A stretch of DNA of 64,000 nucleotides from Paenibacillus odorifer (GCF_000758725.1 NZ_CP009428.1:2108001-2172000); one strand, 5' to 3'; positions 53,022 to 62,557 are shown, numbered from the stretch's first letter. The notes: generated by a model from the sequence alone, not told the origin. A program made the numbers and translations.

Positions 53022-54356
53022 TTGGAAGGTCAAGGCGATGCGATTACTAAACACGAGCAACTGCTGCAGCATATTGAAAGTCTTAAGGTAGGTACCAAAA
53101 TATCTGTTCGCAAGCTCGCCAAAGAAATGTTAGTCAGCGAAGGGACTGCTTACCGTGCAGTGAAGGAAGCTGAGAATCTCGGGATAGTCATCACGAAGGA
53201 ACGGATTGGTACAGTTCGTGTAGAAAAGAAACCTCGGAACATTTCAGAGCAGCTGACGTTTGGCGATGTAGTTGATATTGTTGAAGGGCATGTGCTTGGC
53301 GGGGCAAGTGGACTAAATAAACATCTGCATAAATACGTGATCGGGGCGATGAAGGTCGATGCGATGATCCGTTATATAGACGCTGACAGTCTGTTGATTG
53401 TGGGTAACCGTGATGATGTTCACTCTCTGGCGCTGGAGCAGGGTGCAGGGGTTCTGGTGACAGGGGGCTTCGGGACGAGCCGTGAAGTGAAGGCATTGGC
53501 AGACGAGCTGGATCTTCCCATTATTTCTTCGAGACATGACACGTTTACCGTCGCTTCAATGATTAACCGTGCTATTTTTGATAGATTGATAAAGAAAAAA
53601 ATTATGCTGGTAGAGGATATTATCGACAGCAAACCGCGCCTGAATACGTTAAAAATCTCTAGCACCGTCGGCGAGCTACGACAGGTTTCTGAGGAAACTG
53701 GAGAGCAGCGCTTTCCCGTTACGGATGAATGGAACCGAGTCATTGGCATTATCGGTCGCCGTGATGTAGAGGAATTGACGGAAGGGCAGATCATTGAAAA
53801 AGCGATGATTCGCAGTCCGGTTACGGCTGCACTGCAAACCTCACTAGCCTCCGCGGCCCAGATCATGATGTGGGAAGGCGTGGATTTTCTGCCCATAGTG
53901 GACCGTAACCGCAAACTGGTAGGCTCCCTAACCCGTAAAGAAGTGCTGCAAAGCTTACGCGATGTTCGGAACCAACCTCAGCTGGGAGAGACTTTTGATC
54001 ATCTCATTTGGAATGGTTTTGCGGATGAGCGGGACGAAGAGGGACGATTGTTCTTCCATGGCTTTATTACGCCGCAGATGGCCACGGATCTTGGGACGAT
54101 TTCTGAAGGAATATTGTCTACGCTTATGACGCTTTCGGCATTTAAAGCAGCTAAGGATATCACAGGAAATGATTATGTACTAGATAATATGTCCACTTAT
54201 TTTATCCGACCGGTACAGATCGAACACGCGATCATTGTAATGCCGAGACTGCTCGAAATCAGCCGCCGTACCTGTAAGCTTGAGATTGAGATCAGCCACT
54301 CGGATACTCTGGTAGCCAAAGCTGTTCTGATGCTGCAATCCATTGATCATGGCTAA
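53022..54356 (+). CDS. ytoI: DRTGG/CBS-domain regulator, YtoI-like
   Basis: A 444-residue cytoplasmic protein with the domain order of B. subtilis YtoI: N-terminal helix-turn-helix (VSEGTAYRAVKEAENLGIV, residues about 20-60), DRTGG domain (about 80-190), two CBS domains (about 195-315, with RSPVTAALQTSLASAAQIM and DFLPIVDRNRKLVG) and a C-terminal hotdog thioesterase-like domain (about 330-440). CBS domains usually bind adenine nucleotides. TTG start at 53022 follows GGGGGTG. Neighbours ytpI, ytrI, ytrH and dnaE are the same as in Bacillus. Confidence 0.9.
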   Translation: MEGQGDAITKHEQLLQHIESLKVGTKISVRKLAKEMLVSEGTAYRAVKEAENLGIVITKERIGTVRVEKKPRNISEQLTFGDVVDIVEGHVLGGASGLNKHLHKYVIGAMKVDAMIRYIDADSLLIVGNRDDVHSLALEQGAGVLVTGGFGTSREVKALADELDLPIISSRHDTFTVASMINRAIFDRLIKKKIMLVEDIIDSKPRLNTLKISSTVGELRQVSEETGEQRFPVTDEWNRVIGIIGRRDVEELTEGQIIEKAMIRSPVTAALQTSLASAAQIMMWEGVDFLPIVDRNRKLVGSLTRKEVLQSLRDVRNQPQLGETFDHLIWNGFADERDEEGRLFFHGFITPQMATDLGTISEGILSTLMTLSAFKAAKDITGNDYVLDNMSTYFIRPVQIEHAIIVMPRLLEISRRTCKLEIEISHSDTLVAKAVLMLQSIDHG

Positions 54357-54412
54357 AGAATGGTTTGCTAGCTGGATAGCATCCGGTAAATAGGATCGTA
54401 TACATGCTAAAT

Positions 54413-54459
54413 AGACTGCCCTCATCATTGATTGAGAGGGGAGTCTATTTTATTCTTTT
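54413..54459 (+). terminator. Intrinsic terminator after ytoI
   Basis: TAGACTGCCCTC-side arm (54412-54422) pairs with GAGGGGAGTCTA (54436-54447), followed by TTTTATTCTTTTC. Confidence 0.7.
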
Positions 54460-54480
54460 CCTATTCCGTCAGAGCAGCAG

Positions 54481-54801
54481 CTAGGCTTTTGACTGGTGTT
54501 GTTCCTGGCTGCGGCTACGGCTGTAAAAACTATAGCTGCGTAGACCCGAGAAGATGTTGAACGCACCAATCAGCAGAAAGGCAGCTTCAACAATAATATT
54601 AACGGTAGAGCCGCGAAACAAAAACATGGATATCAAGGATAGCGTTACGAGCATAGCACCGAGCATCACATTCATGACGGAGCGTTTCAGCCCTTTATCT
54701 TGGGGATTTAAGGCACGGCGGGAGGATATGCTGAACACAGCGGCACCGATTACAAAGATCACCAGCAGGATAAACAATAAATACTTGATAAATAAAACCA
54801 T
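54481..54801 (-). CDS. ytpI: YtpI-like membrane protein
   Basis: A 106-residue membrane protein with three predicted helices (FIKYLLFILLVIFVIGAAVF, MLGAMLVTLSLISMFLF, IIVEAAFLLIGAFNIFSGL) and a Gln/Ser-rich tail. Length, topology and its place next to ytoI match YtpI of Bacillus, whose role is unknown. GGAG lies upstream of ATG 54801. Confidence 0.8.
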   Translation of the reverse strand: MVLFIKYLLFILLVIFVIGAAVFSISSRRALNPQDKGLKRSVMNVMLGAMLVTLSLISMFLFRGSTVNIIVEAAFLLIGAFNIFSGLRSYSFYSRSRSQEQHQSKA

Positions 54802-54884
54802 GGACAGCCAGCTCCTTTATCGTGTCTTGCAGTAGCCAAGAAGTAATTTCCACGTCTGTCCATTATTGTATCACACGATGGCTG

Positions 54885-55385
54885 TCAGCTGCGCTTAAAA
54901 GGACTGATTTCTACCCAGATTTGCAGGACGCCTTCCATGACGAGCATGGTTCGGATTTTGACAGAGTATTCCTTGTCACGCACAATGTATAGCTTGCCAT
55001 CCAACAGCAGTCTAACCAGTTTACTGTCTGTATCAATATCGAACATGCTGCGGCCGCGCATCGGTTCCAGATCTGAGCCCATTTGGCTTATGATTAATTT
55101 TACAGTTACGGGGTCAAGTGGGGTATCTTCTTTGGATTTGCTTTCCTCCGATCGAATTTTGATTTCTCTGATTACGGTTGAGGTATTATTGTATTTTTTG
55201 AGTGTCTGAATATCTTTTTGATATTGCTCGATCTGTACACGCAGATCTTGATTATGCAGCCATAATACGTTATATCCTACATGGTAAATAGCATTGTATA
55301 TGACAGCTCCTACGACGATCCCTAGCATGAATATAGCGGAGATCTGGGTGAATCTGCGAAAACGACTGAATGGTGGAACTCTCAC
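54885..55385 (-). CDS. ytrI: Sporulation membrane protein YtrI
   Basis: A 166-residue protein starting MRVPPFSRFRRF, a pattern typical of YtrI. One N-terminal transmembrane helix (IFMLGIVVGAVIYNAIYHV) is followed by a coiled-coil-like helix (LRVQIEQYQKDIQTLKKYNN) and a small beta domain. GTG 55385 is chosen because GGGGG lies 7 bases upstream and the protein then begins with the expected RVPP motif; ATG 55412 is also in frame. In B. subtilis ytrH and ytrI are made in the mother cell and affect sporulation. It starts 5 bases after ytrH ends. Confidence 0.85.
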   Translation of the reverse strand: MRVPPFSRFRRFTQISAIFMLGIVVGAVIYNAIYHVGYNVLWLHNQDLRVQIEQYQKDIQTLKKYNNTSTVIREIKIRSEESKSKEDTPLDPVTVKLIISQMGSDLEPMRGRSMFDIDTDSKLVRLLLDGKLYIVRDKEYSVKIRTMLVMEGVLQIWVEISPFKRS

Positions 55386-55390
55386 TGGCG

Positions 55391-55714
55391 TTACCCCCTG
55401 CCGCACACCCATTTTACTAGCTCACTGCCCATATGGGCTCCTAGAAAAGCGAAGGCAAGATACATGATTTGTTTGATGGCGGGGGAGAGGTTGCCTCCAA
55501 TCATGTTGCTTTCAATGACCCGTAAGGGGTCCATAGTACCTCCTACAGCGGCTGCTAGTGCCCATATTTTAATCCGATCTGCCACATCCAGCATCGTTTG
55601 CGTCGGCGGTTGCAGGGATACAACGGCGCCGATTCCGCCGAGCATAGCTCCGCCAAGCACGATGCCGAAGGCGATAAAGAAGTCGAGGATAGCTTTGCTC
55701 ATAAAAATGCTCAT
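55391..55714 (-). CDS. ytrH: Sporulation protein YtrH
   Basis: A 107-residue membrane protein with helices near 5-30 (LDFFIAFGIVLGGAMLGGIGAVV), 45-60 and 80-100 (IMYLAFAFLGAHMGSELV). Sequence and position, divergent from dnaE and upstream of ytrI, match YtrH. GGAAGGGGC precedes ATG 55714. Confidence 0.9.
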   Translation of the reverse strand: MSIFMSKAILDFFIAFGIVLGGAMLGGIGAVVSLQPPTQTMLDVADRIKIWALAAAVGGTMDPLRVIESNMIGGNLSPAIKQIMYLAFAFLGAHMGSELVKWVCGRG

Positions 55715-55774
55715 ACAGGCCCCTTCCCGGACGAGGCATTTACAAGCTTTGCCTGTCCTTATGCTCTTAATCCA

Positions 55775-55804
55775 TTGTATGGGCGGGTCCCCCTTTAATA
55801 TGAT
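55775..55804 (+). promoter_or_regulatory. Sigma-A promoter of dnaE
   Basis: TTGTAT (55775-55780) and TATGAT (55799-55804) are 18 bases apart; transcription would start near 55811, 45 bases before the dnaE start. Confidence 0.6.
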
Positions 55805-55855
55805 AAAATAGTTTCATCTTATGTTTGATTTTTGCAGTAGAGAGGAAGTGGGGTT

Positions 55856-58800
55856 ATGAGCCCTTTCGTGCATTTGCATGTGCACAGCGAATACAGTTTA
55901 CTGGACGGGGCGGCGCGCATTACCGATCTCGTGCGCCGGGCCGGCGAATACGGCATGAAGTCGCTGGCGCTTACGGATCATGGAGTGATGTACGGGGCCA
56001 TCCCCTTTTATAAAGCGTGTAAAGAGAATGGAATCAAGCCGATTATTGGCTGTGAAGCTTATTTAACCGCGGGTTCACGCCGTGAGCGGGGCAGTCGAAA
56101 AGATCAACCGATCTACCACTTGATTCTGCTCGTCAAGAATGAAACCGGCTACAAGAACCTGATGAAGCTGATCTCTATCGGCCATCTGGAAGGCCATCAT
56201 TATAAACCCCGGATCGATATGGAAGTGTTGGCAGCTCATTCAGAGGGGATTATCTGCCTTAGTGCTTGTCTGGGCGGAGAAGTGCCGCAGCATCTGCTGC
56301 ATGGTCGTGATGAGGAGGCGCGAAAGGCTGCGCTGCGATATAAGGCGATTTTTGGCGAAGATTTCTATCTGGAGCTCCAAGACCACGGGATCTCCGAGCA
56401 AAAGAGAGTGAATCCCAAGCTGATCGCCCTTGCCGGGGAATGTGAAATTCCACTTGTGGTGACGAATGATGTCCATTATTTGGCGAAGGAAGATGCTGAG
56501 GTTCAGGATGTGCTGATCTGCATCGGAACAGGCAAAACGGTGGATGATGAGGAACGTCTCAAGATCGGAACAGATCAGCTGTTTCTAAAAAGCAGCGAGC
56601 AAATGGCGGCATTGTTTCCGCATGTGCCGCAGGCTATCGCCAATACCTTATTGATCGCAGAAAAATGTAATTTGGAGCTTACCTTCGGCAATCATATTCT
56701 GCCTGCCTATTCTCCGCTCCCTGAAGGCATGGATTCCGCTGCTTATTTGCGTGAGCTGTGCTGGAAGGGGATGGAGGAACGATATATAGATACACCGCAA
56801 TGGGCTACACCTGAGCAAAGAGAGACGGCTGAGAAGCGTCTCACCTATGAGCTGGGCGTTATCGAGAGTATGGGCTTCAGCGATTATTTTCTAATTGTGT
56901 GGGATTTTATTGCTTATTGTCATCGTCAGGGAATTGCTACGGGACCCGGACGGGGATCTTCCGCGGGTAGTCTCACCGCATACGCTTTGCGAATAACTGA
57001 CGTGGACCCATTGAAATATAACTTGCTCTTTGAACGTTTTCTAAATCCAGAACGGATCACCATGCCGGATATTGATATCGATTTTAGCGATGAACGGCGT
57101 GATGAGGTTATTGGTTATGTAGTGGAGAAATACGGCAAAGAACATGTGGCGCAAATTATTACTTTCGGAACTATGGCTGCACGGGCTGCCGTTCGTGATG
57201 TAGGCAGGGTGCTGAACTTGCCTTATAACGAGGTAGACAAAGCTGCCAAGCTTATACCTGGTCAACTAGGGATCAGCCTTGCCAGGGCGCTGGAGAGTAC
57301 ACCAGATCTTAAAGCACTGTATGATAGCAATCCAAAGATTAAAGGGTTGCTGGATATGGCAATGAAGGTGGAGGGCATGCCCCGCCATGCTTCGACACAT
57401 GCTGCTGGGGTTGTTATCTCGAAGGGTCCGTTGACCGATGCAGTCCCACTTCAGGAAGGTAATGAAAGTACGGCGTTAACCCAATACTCTATGGAGCATT
57501 TGGAGAGCGTCGGGCTGTTGAAAATGGATTTTCTGGGTTTGCGCACGTTGTCGATTATCGAACGCTGTATGAATTCGATTAAAGAAATGAGCGGAAGTGT
57601 TCCGGATTTCCGTGTCATCCCAGATCATGATCCAGCTACGTATGAAATGCTTGGGGCTGGTGAGACAACAGGGGTCTTCCAGCTGGAGTCGGCGGGCGTT
57701 AGACGAGTACTTAAAGATCTGAAGCCTAACGGCTTTGAAGATATTGTATCGGTTCTAGCGCTGTATCGTCCGGGTCCGATGGAATTTATCCCGAAATATA
57801 TAGCAGGCAAACACGGTGAGATTGAAGTAGAGTATCCACATTCTGATTTGAAGGCTATTTTAGCGGACACCTATGGGATCATTGTGTATCAGGAACAGAT
57901 CATGCAGATTGCTTCTCTGATGGCGGGCTTCTCGTTAGGAGAAGCGGATCTGCTCCGTCGAGCGGTCTCTAAGAAAAAACGTGAGACTCTGGATAAGGAA
58001 CGGAGCCATTTTGTTCAAGGCAGCTTGCAGCAGGGGTATAATGAAACGGATGCGAATGCTGTTTATGATATGATCGTGCGCTTTGCCGATTACGGCTTCC
58101 CGCGTGCTCATGCCGCGGCTTACGGAGTGTTGGCTTTCCAGACAGCTTATCTCAAGGCACATTATCCGGTGCAGTTTATGGCGTCTATGTTGACCGCTGT
58201 AATGGGCACTCACCGCAAGGTAGCGGAGTATGTGCTGGACTGCCGCCGCACGGGCATCGGCGTGTTGCCGCCGGATGTGAACGAGAGCGGCGTATTGTTT
58301 ACTCCGGTTCCAGGCGAAGGAACCGGAACGGGGCATATCCGCTTTGGACTCGCAGCCATTAAGAACGTCGGCACGCTGGCAGTGGAGAACATTATGGCAG
58401 TCCGCAAGGAGCGGCCGTTCGACAGTCTGCTAGATTTCTGTCGACGTGTGGACCTGCGGGTCTGCAATAAGCGGGTAGTGGAATCTTTGCTGCAGGCGGG
58501 AGCTTTTGACTGTCTGCCGGGTCACCGCGCCCAGCTGCTGGCTATGCTGGACGAGACGGTTGACGCTGCGCTGAAATGGCGCAAGGAGCGGGATGAGCTG
58601 CAAATCCAGCTGTTCGACGATTTGGTGGAGACACCGAACTGGGAAATCCGCTATCCGGATATCCCTAAGTTCACCATTGGCCAGCAGCTGGAGATGGAAC
58701 GTGAGCTGCTGGGGTTATATCTTTCGGGCCATCCGCTTGATGATAGCGCGGAGCTGCTTGAGGAGCCCGGTATGCAGCGGCTGATGGATCTTGGTGAAGC

Positions 58801-59497
58801 CGCGGATGAGAGCCAGACGGTTACGGCCGGAATGGTCGTATCCGTTAAGGAAATTACGACGAAGCAAGGAAAATCGATGGCCTTCGTCGAATGGGAAGAT
58901 CAGATCGAGCGCTGCGAGGTCGTGCTCTTCCCTGAGGTGTGGAAGCGAAGCCGCAGCTTGATTGCCAAGGGCGCGCTGCTGGCCTTGCGCGCCAAGGTGC
59001 AGCAGGAAGACGAAGGCTTCAAGCTGCTGGCCGAGGAAGTGGCGCTGCTGTCTGCGGAGGCTCTCCGCGGGCTATTGCAGCGCCGCAGTGCCGCCGCGTC
59101 CCGCTCGTACAGCGCGGGACGCTCGGCCTCAGCAGGAGCGCCGCCACGCGGCGCAGCTCCTGCTTCCCGGACCAGCGGTGCCGCCACTGGTCCGGCTGCC
59201 AGGCCAGCAGGCGGCACAACGCCGCCTGCAACACCTGCACAGGCCGCGCCAACAACAGCGGCGACCTCAGGCCAGCGTGTCTTTATCAAGATCACGCCGG
59301 CCTCAGAGAATGCAGCGTTGCTGTCGCGCCTGAAAGAGCTGCTGCAGAATCATCCCGGTCCAGCTGCGACGCTTCTGTTCTATGAACAGGATCAGAAGCT
59401 CCTAGCTCTTAGCGATAATTATCGAATTAAGCCGTCCGAGGAACTTTTCGCGGCGATCGAGGTTATGCTGGGTGCAGGTACGGTAAGAATAAAATAA
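55856..59497 (+). CDS. dnaE: DNA polymerase III alpha subunit DnaE
   Basis: A 1213-residue replicative polymerase, about 100 residues longer than B. subtilis DnaE. N-terminal PHP domain (FVHLHVHSEYSLLDG..., ALTDHGVMYGAI), palm with GRGSSAGSLTAYAL and the catalytic aspartates PDIDIDFSD (about 405-409), fingers (YGIIVYQEQIMQIASLMAGF), helix-hairpin-helix region and an OB domain (about 985-1060, TAGMVVSVKEITTKQGKSMA). An Ala/Pro/Gly-rich linker (about 1075-1138) joins a C-terminal domain (VFIKITPASENAALLSRLKE). The linker-coding DNA contains four GC-rich hairpins. GAGGAAGTGGGG precedes the ATG. Confidence 0.97.
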   Translation: MSPFVHLHVHSEYSLLDGAARITDLVRRAGEYGMKSLALTDHGVMYGAIPFYKACKENGIKPIIGCEAYLTAGSRRERGSRKDQPIYHLILLVKNETGYKNLMKLISIGHLEGHHYKPRIDMEVLAAHSEGIICLSACLGGEVPQHLLHGRDEEARKAALRYKAIFGEDFYLELQDHGISEQKRVNPKLIALAGECEIPLVVTNDVHYLAKEDAEVQDVLICIGTGKTVDDEERLKIGTDQLFLKSSEQMAALFPHVPQAIANTLLIAEKCNLELTFGNHILPAYSPLPEGMDSAAYLRELCWKGMEERYIDTPQWATPEQRETAEKRLTYELGVIESMGFSDYFLIVWDFIAYCHRQGIATGPGRGSSAGSLTAYALRITDVDPLKYNLLFERFLNPERITMPDIDIDFSDERRDEVIGYVVEKYGKEHVAQIITFGTMAARAAVRDVGRVLNLPYNEVDKAAKLIPGQLGISLARALESTPDLKALYDSNPKIKGLLDMAMKVEGMPRHASTHAAGVVISKGPLTDAVPLQEGNESTALTQYSMEHLESVGLLKMDFLGLRTLSIIERCMNSIKEMSGSVPDFRVIPDHDPATYEMLGAGETTGVFQLESAGVRRVLKDLKPNGFEDIVSVLALYRPGPMEFIPKYIAGKHGEIEVEYPHSDLKAILADTYGIIVYQEQIMQIASLMAGFSLGEADLLRRAVSKKKRETLDKERSHFVQGSLQQGYNETDANAVYDMIVRFADYGFPRAHAAAYGVLAFQTAYLKAHYPVQFMASMLTAVMGTHRKVAEYVLDCRRTGIGVLPPDVNESGVLFTPVPGEGTGTGHIRFGLAAIKNVGTLAVENIMAVRKERPFDSLLDFCRRVDLRVCNKRVVESLLQAGAFDCLPGHRAQLLAMLDETVDAALKWRKERDELQIQLFDDLVETPNWEIRYPDIPKFTIGQQLEMERELLGLYLSGHPLDDSAELLEEPGMQRLMDLGEAADESQTVTAGMVVSVKEITTKQGKSMAFVEWEDQIERCEVVLFPEVWKRSRSLIAKGALLALRAKVQQEDEGFKLLAEEVALLSAEALRGLLQRRSAAASRSYSAGRSASAGAPPRGAAPASRTSGAATGPAARPAGGTTPPATPAQAAPTTAATSGQRVFIKITPASENAALLSRLKELLQNHPGPAATLLFYEQDQKLLALSDNYRIKPSEELFAAIEVMLGAGTVRIK
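59097..59229. repeat. Four consecutive GC-rich inverted repeats inside dnaE
   Basis: CGTCCCGC/GCGGGACG (59097-59104, 59114-59121), GCGCCGC/GCGGCGC (59138-59144, 59148-59154, with outer GGAG/CTCC), CCGGACCAG/CTGGTCCGG (59167-59175, 59187-59195) and GCAGGCGGC/GCCGCCTGC (59207-59215, 59221-59229). Together they encode most of the disordered linker of DnaE. Confidence 0.85.
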
Positions 59498-59505
59498 GAA
59501 CAATT

Positions 59506-59564
59506 CTCCCCTTTTCCGCATACATTAGGAAACCACAGGGCACATCCCTGTACGGAAAGGGGAG
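59506..59564 (+). promoter_or_regulatory. Leader hairpin that would hide the pgpA ribosome site
   Basis: CTCCCCTTTTCCG (59506-59518) faces CGGAAAGGGGAG (59553-59564), and ACAGGG/CCCTGT (59535-59540, 59546-59551) forms an inner stem. The right outer arm contains the AAGGGGAG ribosome site of the pgpA gene, 7 bases before its ATG. No T-run follows, so it is not an ordinary terminator, although it lies right after the dnaE stop. Confidence 0.55.
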
Positions 59565-59571
59565 TCGCAGC

Positions 59572-60072
59572 ATGTCCTATCAAATGGCAGTAGATCTGTT
59601 GGAACGCAGAGGTGTATCACTTTCCTCCATTGCTGAAATCGTATATATTTTACAATCGGTTTATTATCCTGGTTTAACCAAGGATGAATGTCTGTCCAGC
59701 GTCAAGTCTGTTTTGGGCAAAAGAGAAGTGCAGTATACTTTAATGACAGGTGTTGCTCTTGATGAATTAGCCGAGAAAAAACTGCTTCCACAGCCGCTGC
59801 AGGCGGTAATGGAGGCTGATGAATCCCTCTACGGAGCGGACGAGACTCTGGCGCTTGGTATTACGGGGGTATATGGGATGATCGGACTGACAGGTTTTGG
59901 GTATTTGGACAAAATAAAGCTTGGAATCATTGGTGAACTGAACGATGATAAAGGTAGGATTCATGTATTCTTGGATGACCTTGTTGCCGGCATTGCTGCC
60001 GCCGCTTCCGCCAGAATTGCTCATCGGCATGAAGGGGCAAAAGTATATCCTTTAGGCACGGACAAGGAATAA
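59572..60072 (+). CDS. Phosphatidylglycerophosphatase A family protein (YutG-like)
   Basis: A 166-residue protein of the PgpA family (YutG group). Conserved stretches are YPGLTKDECLSSVKSVLGKR, TGVALDELAEKKLL, GADETLALGITGVYGMIGLTGFGYLDKIK and HVFLDDLVAGIAAAASARI, containing the acidic residues of the domain. PgpA proteins dephosphorylate phosphatidylglycerophosphate in phospholipid synthesis; the Gram-positive YutG members are soluble and their substrate is less certain. AAGGGGAG precedes ATG 59572 but lies within a hairpin. Confidence 0.88.
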   Translation: MSYQMAVDLLERRGVSLSSIAEIVYILQSVYYPGLTKDECLSSVKSVLGKREVQYTLMTGVALDELAEKKLLPQPLQAVMEADESLYGADETLALGITGVYGMIGLTGFGYLDKIKLGIIGELNDDKGRIHVFLDDLVAGIAAAASARIAHRHEGAKVYPLGTDKE

Positions 60073-60218
60073 TTGAGCCCCTTTATTTCGTTTGAACAAG
60101 TTCCTCAGTCTTGCTTCCTATGCCCTACTCCTGTTGCGGGAAAAAAGAAAACTGTGTTATCATAATTCCATTATACGGGATACGGCTGGGAATTAAGATT
60201 GGGGAGGCCTTGCAGGGC

Positions 60219-60407
60219 ATGTGGACGGTAATATATATCGCGCCGACCGCCAGAGTGGCGGATATGATTAAGAGTAAGCTGACAGAAGAAGGTTTTTTGG
60301 TAGAATGCCGTCCAATCAATATGTCCAAGCAGCAGTTTGAGATATTGGTTCCTTCAGGTGAGCTGGAGGAAGTACAGGAAGTCCTTAATCTTATTCTGCA
60401 TCCCTGA
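60219..60407 (+). CDS. Small conserved protein upstream of accD, DUF2007-like
   Basis: A 62-residue protein, MWTVIYIAPTARVADMIKSK..., with a beta-alpha-beta pattern (KQQFEILVPSGELEEVQEVL) like small DUF2007-type or ferredoxin-fold proteins. Small proteins of this kind are often found before accD in Bacillales; their role is unknown. GGGGAGG at 60201-60207 supports ATG 60219; the frame is open to 60111 without signal. Confidence 0.75.
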   Translation: MWTVIYIAPTARVADMIKSKLTEEGFLVECRPINMSKQQFEILVPSGELEEVQEVLNLILHP

Positions 60408-60479
60408 GTTTCTTACAAGACAAAAGTCATGACAGCGGCAAGCTGCATAACGCAAATAAACGGCTGAAGAGGTGCGGGT

Positions 60480-61373
60480 GTGTTCAAAGATTTATTTCAG
60501 AAGAAACGGAAGTACGCGACTATTCCTTCAGAACGTCTGGAGCGGAGCGGCGGGCCTGCGGAAGGCGAACGCCCCAAACGTGAAATCCCTGAAGGATTAA
60601 TGAGCAAATGTAATAAATGCGGAACGATCCAGTATAGTAAGGAATTAGAGAAGAACCTAAAGGTATGTCCTACTTGTGGTCACCACATGCGCCTAAATGC
60701 TGTGGAGCGCATTGCGATGACATTAGACCCTGAGGGCTTTATTGAGTTTGACAGTGAAATGTATTCTATCGACCCGCTGAAATTTCCGGGTTACGCTTCC
60801 AAAGTGGAGCAACAGCAGCTGAAATCTGGACAAACTGAAGCCGTAATTACGGGTCAGGGTTCCATTGGTGGCCATCCAGTCATCGTAGCTGTGATGAATT
60901 TTGAATTTTTCTCAGGCAGTATGGGCTCTGTAGTAGGGGAGAAGATCACCCGTGCGATAGAAGAGGCCACGGAGCAACAGCTTCCACTCCTTATTTTCTC
61001 TACTTCAGGTGGAGCGAGAATGCAGGAGAGTATTCTTAGTCTAATGCAAATGGCGAAGACCAGCGCTGCGCTGGCTCGTTTTAACGAGGTTGGAGGTCTT
61101 TACATCTCGATAATTACGGATCCTACTACCGGTGGAGTATCTGCGAGTTTTGCCAGCCTTGGTGATATAATTATTGCAGAGCCTGGAGCGGTATTTGGTT
61201 TCGCAGGACGTATAGTCATTGAGCAGACCATTCGCCAGAAGCTTCCGGATGATTTCCAGACCGCTGAATTTAATCTTCAGCATGGGTTGCTTGATATGGT
61301 CGTGCACCGCAAAGAAATGCGCGCTACATTGACTAAAATTTTGGAGCTGCATGACGTGAAAGGGGGATTTTAG
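60480..61373 (+). CDS. accD: Acetyl-CoA carboxylase carboxyltransferase subunit beta
   Basis: A 297-residue enzyme subunit (GTG start at 60480 after GAGGTG). The zinc ribbon has C44, C47, C63 and C66 (SKCNKCG..., VCPTCGHH). The carboxyltransferase fold shows [20 protein letters not shown] and [13 protein letters not shown]. With AccA it transfers CO2 from biotin to acetyl-CoA, the first step of fatty acid synthesis. The stop is 1 base before the accA start. Confidence 0.97.
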   Translation: MFKDLFQKKRKYATIPSERLERSGGPAEGERPKREIPEGLMSKCNKCGTIQYSKELEKNLKVCPTCGHHMRLNAVERIAMTLDPEGFIEFDSEMYSIDPLKFPGYASKVEQQQLKSGQTEAVITGQGSIGGHPVIVAVMNFEFFSGSMGSVVGEKITRAIEEATEQQLPLLIFSTSGGARMQESILSLMQMAKTSAALARFNEVGGLYISIITDPTTGGVSASFASLGDIIIAEPGAVFGFAGRIVIEQTIRQKLPDDFQTAEFNLQHGLLDMVVHRKEMRATLTKILELHDVKGGF

Positions 61374-61374
61374 G

Positions 61375-62376
61375 TTGGCAGGAGAGTTGCCTTTTGAAAT
61401 GCCTCTGGTAGAAATGCGCAAGAAGATTGCTGAACTGAAACAGTTTGGCGAAGAGAAGGGTATTGATTTTACGGACGAGGTAGCTAGGCTGGAAGAACGA
61501 TACCGTGTGCTGGAGGAAGAGATATATTCTAATATTTCTCCTTCGCAAAAAATGCATTTGGCTAGACATCAAGGACGTCCGACTTCCCTTGATCTTATGG
61601 GGCAGATCTTCACAGATTTTATTGAGCTCCACGGTGATCGGATGTTTGGGGATGATCTTGCTATTGTAGGCGGCATCGGTAAACTAAATGGGTTGCCGGT
61701 TACAGTTATTGGCCAGCAGCGCGGTAAAGACACCAAAGAGAATATTTTACGATTCTTCGGCAGTGCACACCCTGAGGGCTTCCGTAAAGCGCTGCGTCTG
61801 ATGCAGCAAGCGGACAAGTTCAAACGTCCCATTATTACCTTCGTGGATACGAAAGGTGCATACCCAGGCAACACAGCCGAGGAAAGAGGTCAATCCGAAG
61901 CGATTGCCCGTAATTTACGCGAGATGTCTCAGTTTGGTGTCCCTGTAATCTGTGTGGTCATCGGTGAAGGCGGAAGCGGTGGCGCCCTGGCATTGGCGGT
62001 TGGAAATAGAGTGCTCATGCTGGAACATGCCATTTATTCGGCGATATCTCCAAACGGAGCGGCCTCTATTCTGTGGAAGGATGCTTCGAAGGCTGATCAA
62101 GCGGCAGAAGCCATGAAGATAACGGCTGCTGATCTGCTTGAGATGGAAGTTATAGAAGAGATCGTACCAGAGCCTAAAGGCGGCGCTCATCGGGATTACG
62201 AAGCAACGGCAGCGGCGATTAAGGATGCATTATGGCGGCATCTGCAGGAGCTAACCCAGATGAACTCAGTGGAATTGAAGGATGATCGATACCGTAAATT
62301 CCGTAAAATTGGTGAGTTTGCAGAGGCTCAGCAGGAACAAATTTTCATTGAAGAAGAAGTGAAGTCAGAAGTGTAA
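61375..62376 (+). CDS. accA: Acetyl-CoA carboxylase carboxyltransferase subunit alpha
   Basis: A 333-residue subunit with TTG start at 61375 after AAAGGGGGA. Conserved motifs include [58 protein letters not shown] and [15 protein letters not shown]. It forms the alpha2beta2 carboxyltransferase with AccD. In B. subtilis pfkA follows accA; here pyk comes next. Confidence 0.97.
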   Translation: MAGELPFEMPLVEMRKKIAELKQFGEEKGIDFTDEVARLEERYRVLEEEIYSNISPSQKMHLARHQGRPTSLDLMGQIFTDFIELHGDRMFGDDLAIVGGIGKLNGLPVTVIGQQRGKDTKENILRFFGSAHPEGFRKALRLMQQADKFKRPIITFVDTKGAYPGNTAEERGQSEAIARNLREMSQFGVPVICVVIGEGGSGGALALAVGNRVLMLEHAIYSAISPNGAASILWKDASKADQAAEAMKITAADLLEMEVIEEIVPEPKGGAHRDYEATAAAIKDALWRHLQELTQMNSVELKDDRYRKFRKIGEFAEAQQEQIFIEEEVKSEV

Positions 62377-62400
62377 AAGTGCAAAATCATTTGCACTTTA
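62376..62400. terminator. Short perfect hairpin after accA
   Basis: AAAGTGCAAA (62376-62385) pairs perfectly with TTTGCACTTT (62390-62399) around a 4-base loop, right at the accA stop. It lacks a T-run and may act as a 3' end stabiliser or weak terminator. Confidence 0.4.
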
Positions 62401-62461
62401 AGACATATAGCTATACTTAGTGGGTCTTTTGGATATAGTGTAAAATATACAATTTATTGGA

Positions 62462-62508
62462 ATTAAAATAATCTCGATCCACTAACGGGATTATTTTAAT
62501 TTTTTTTA
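62462..62508 (+). terminator. Intrinsic terminator of the accDA operon
   Basis: ATTAAAATAATCTCG (62462-62476) pairs with CGGGATTATTTTAAT (62486-62500), followed by a run of T to 62508. Confidence 0.8.
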
Positions 62509-62557
62509 TGTTTACAGAAAATTCGACTTAAAGTTACACCCAAAAGTGCCTACAACA

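Noticed and set aside
58900-59385. Several open frames on both strands across the dnaE linker
   Set aside because: They arise from GC-rich, stop-poor DNA within a clear dnaE frame and lack start signals.
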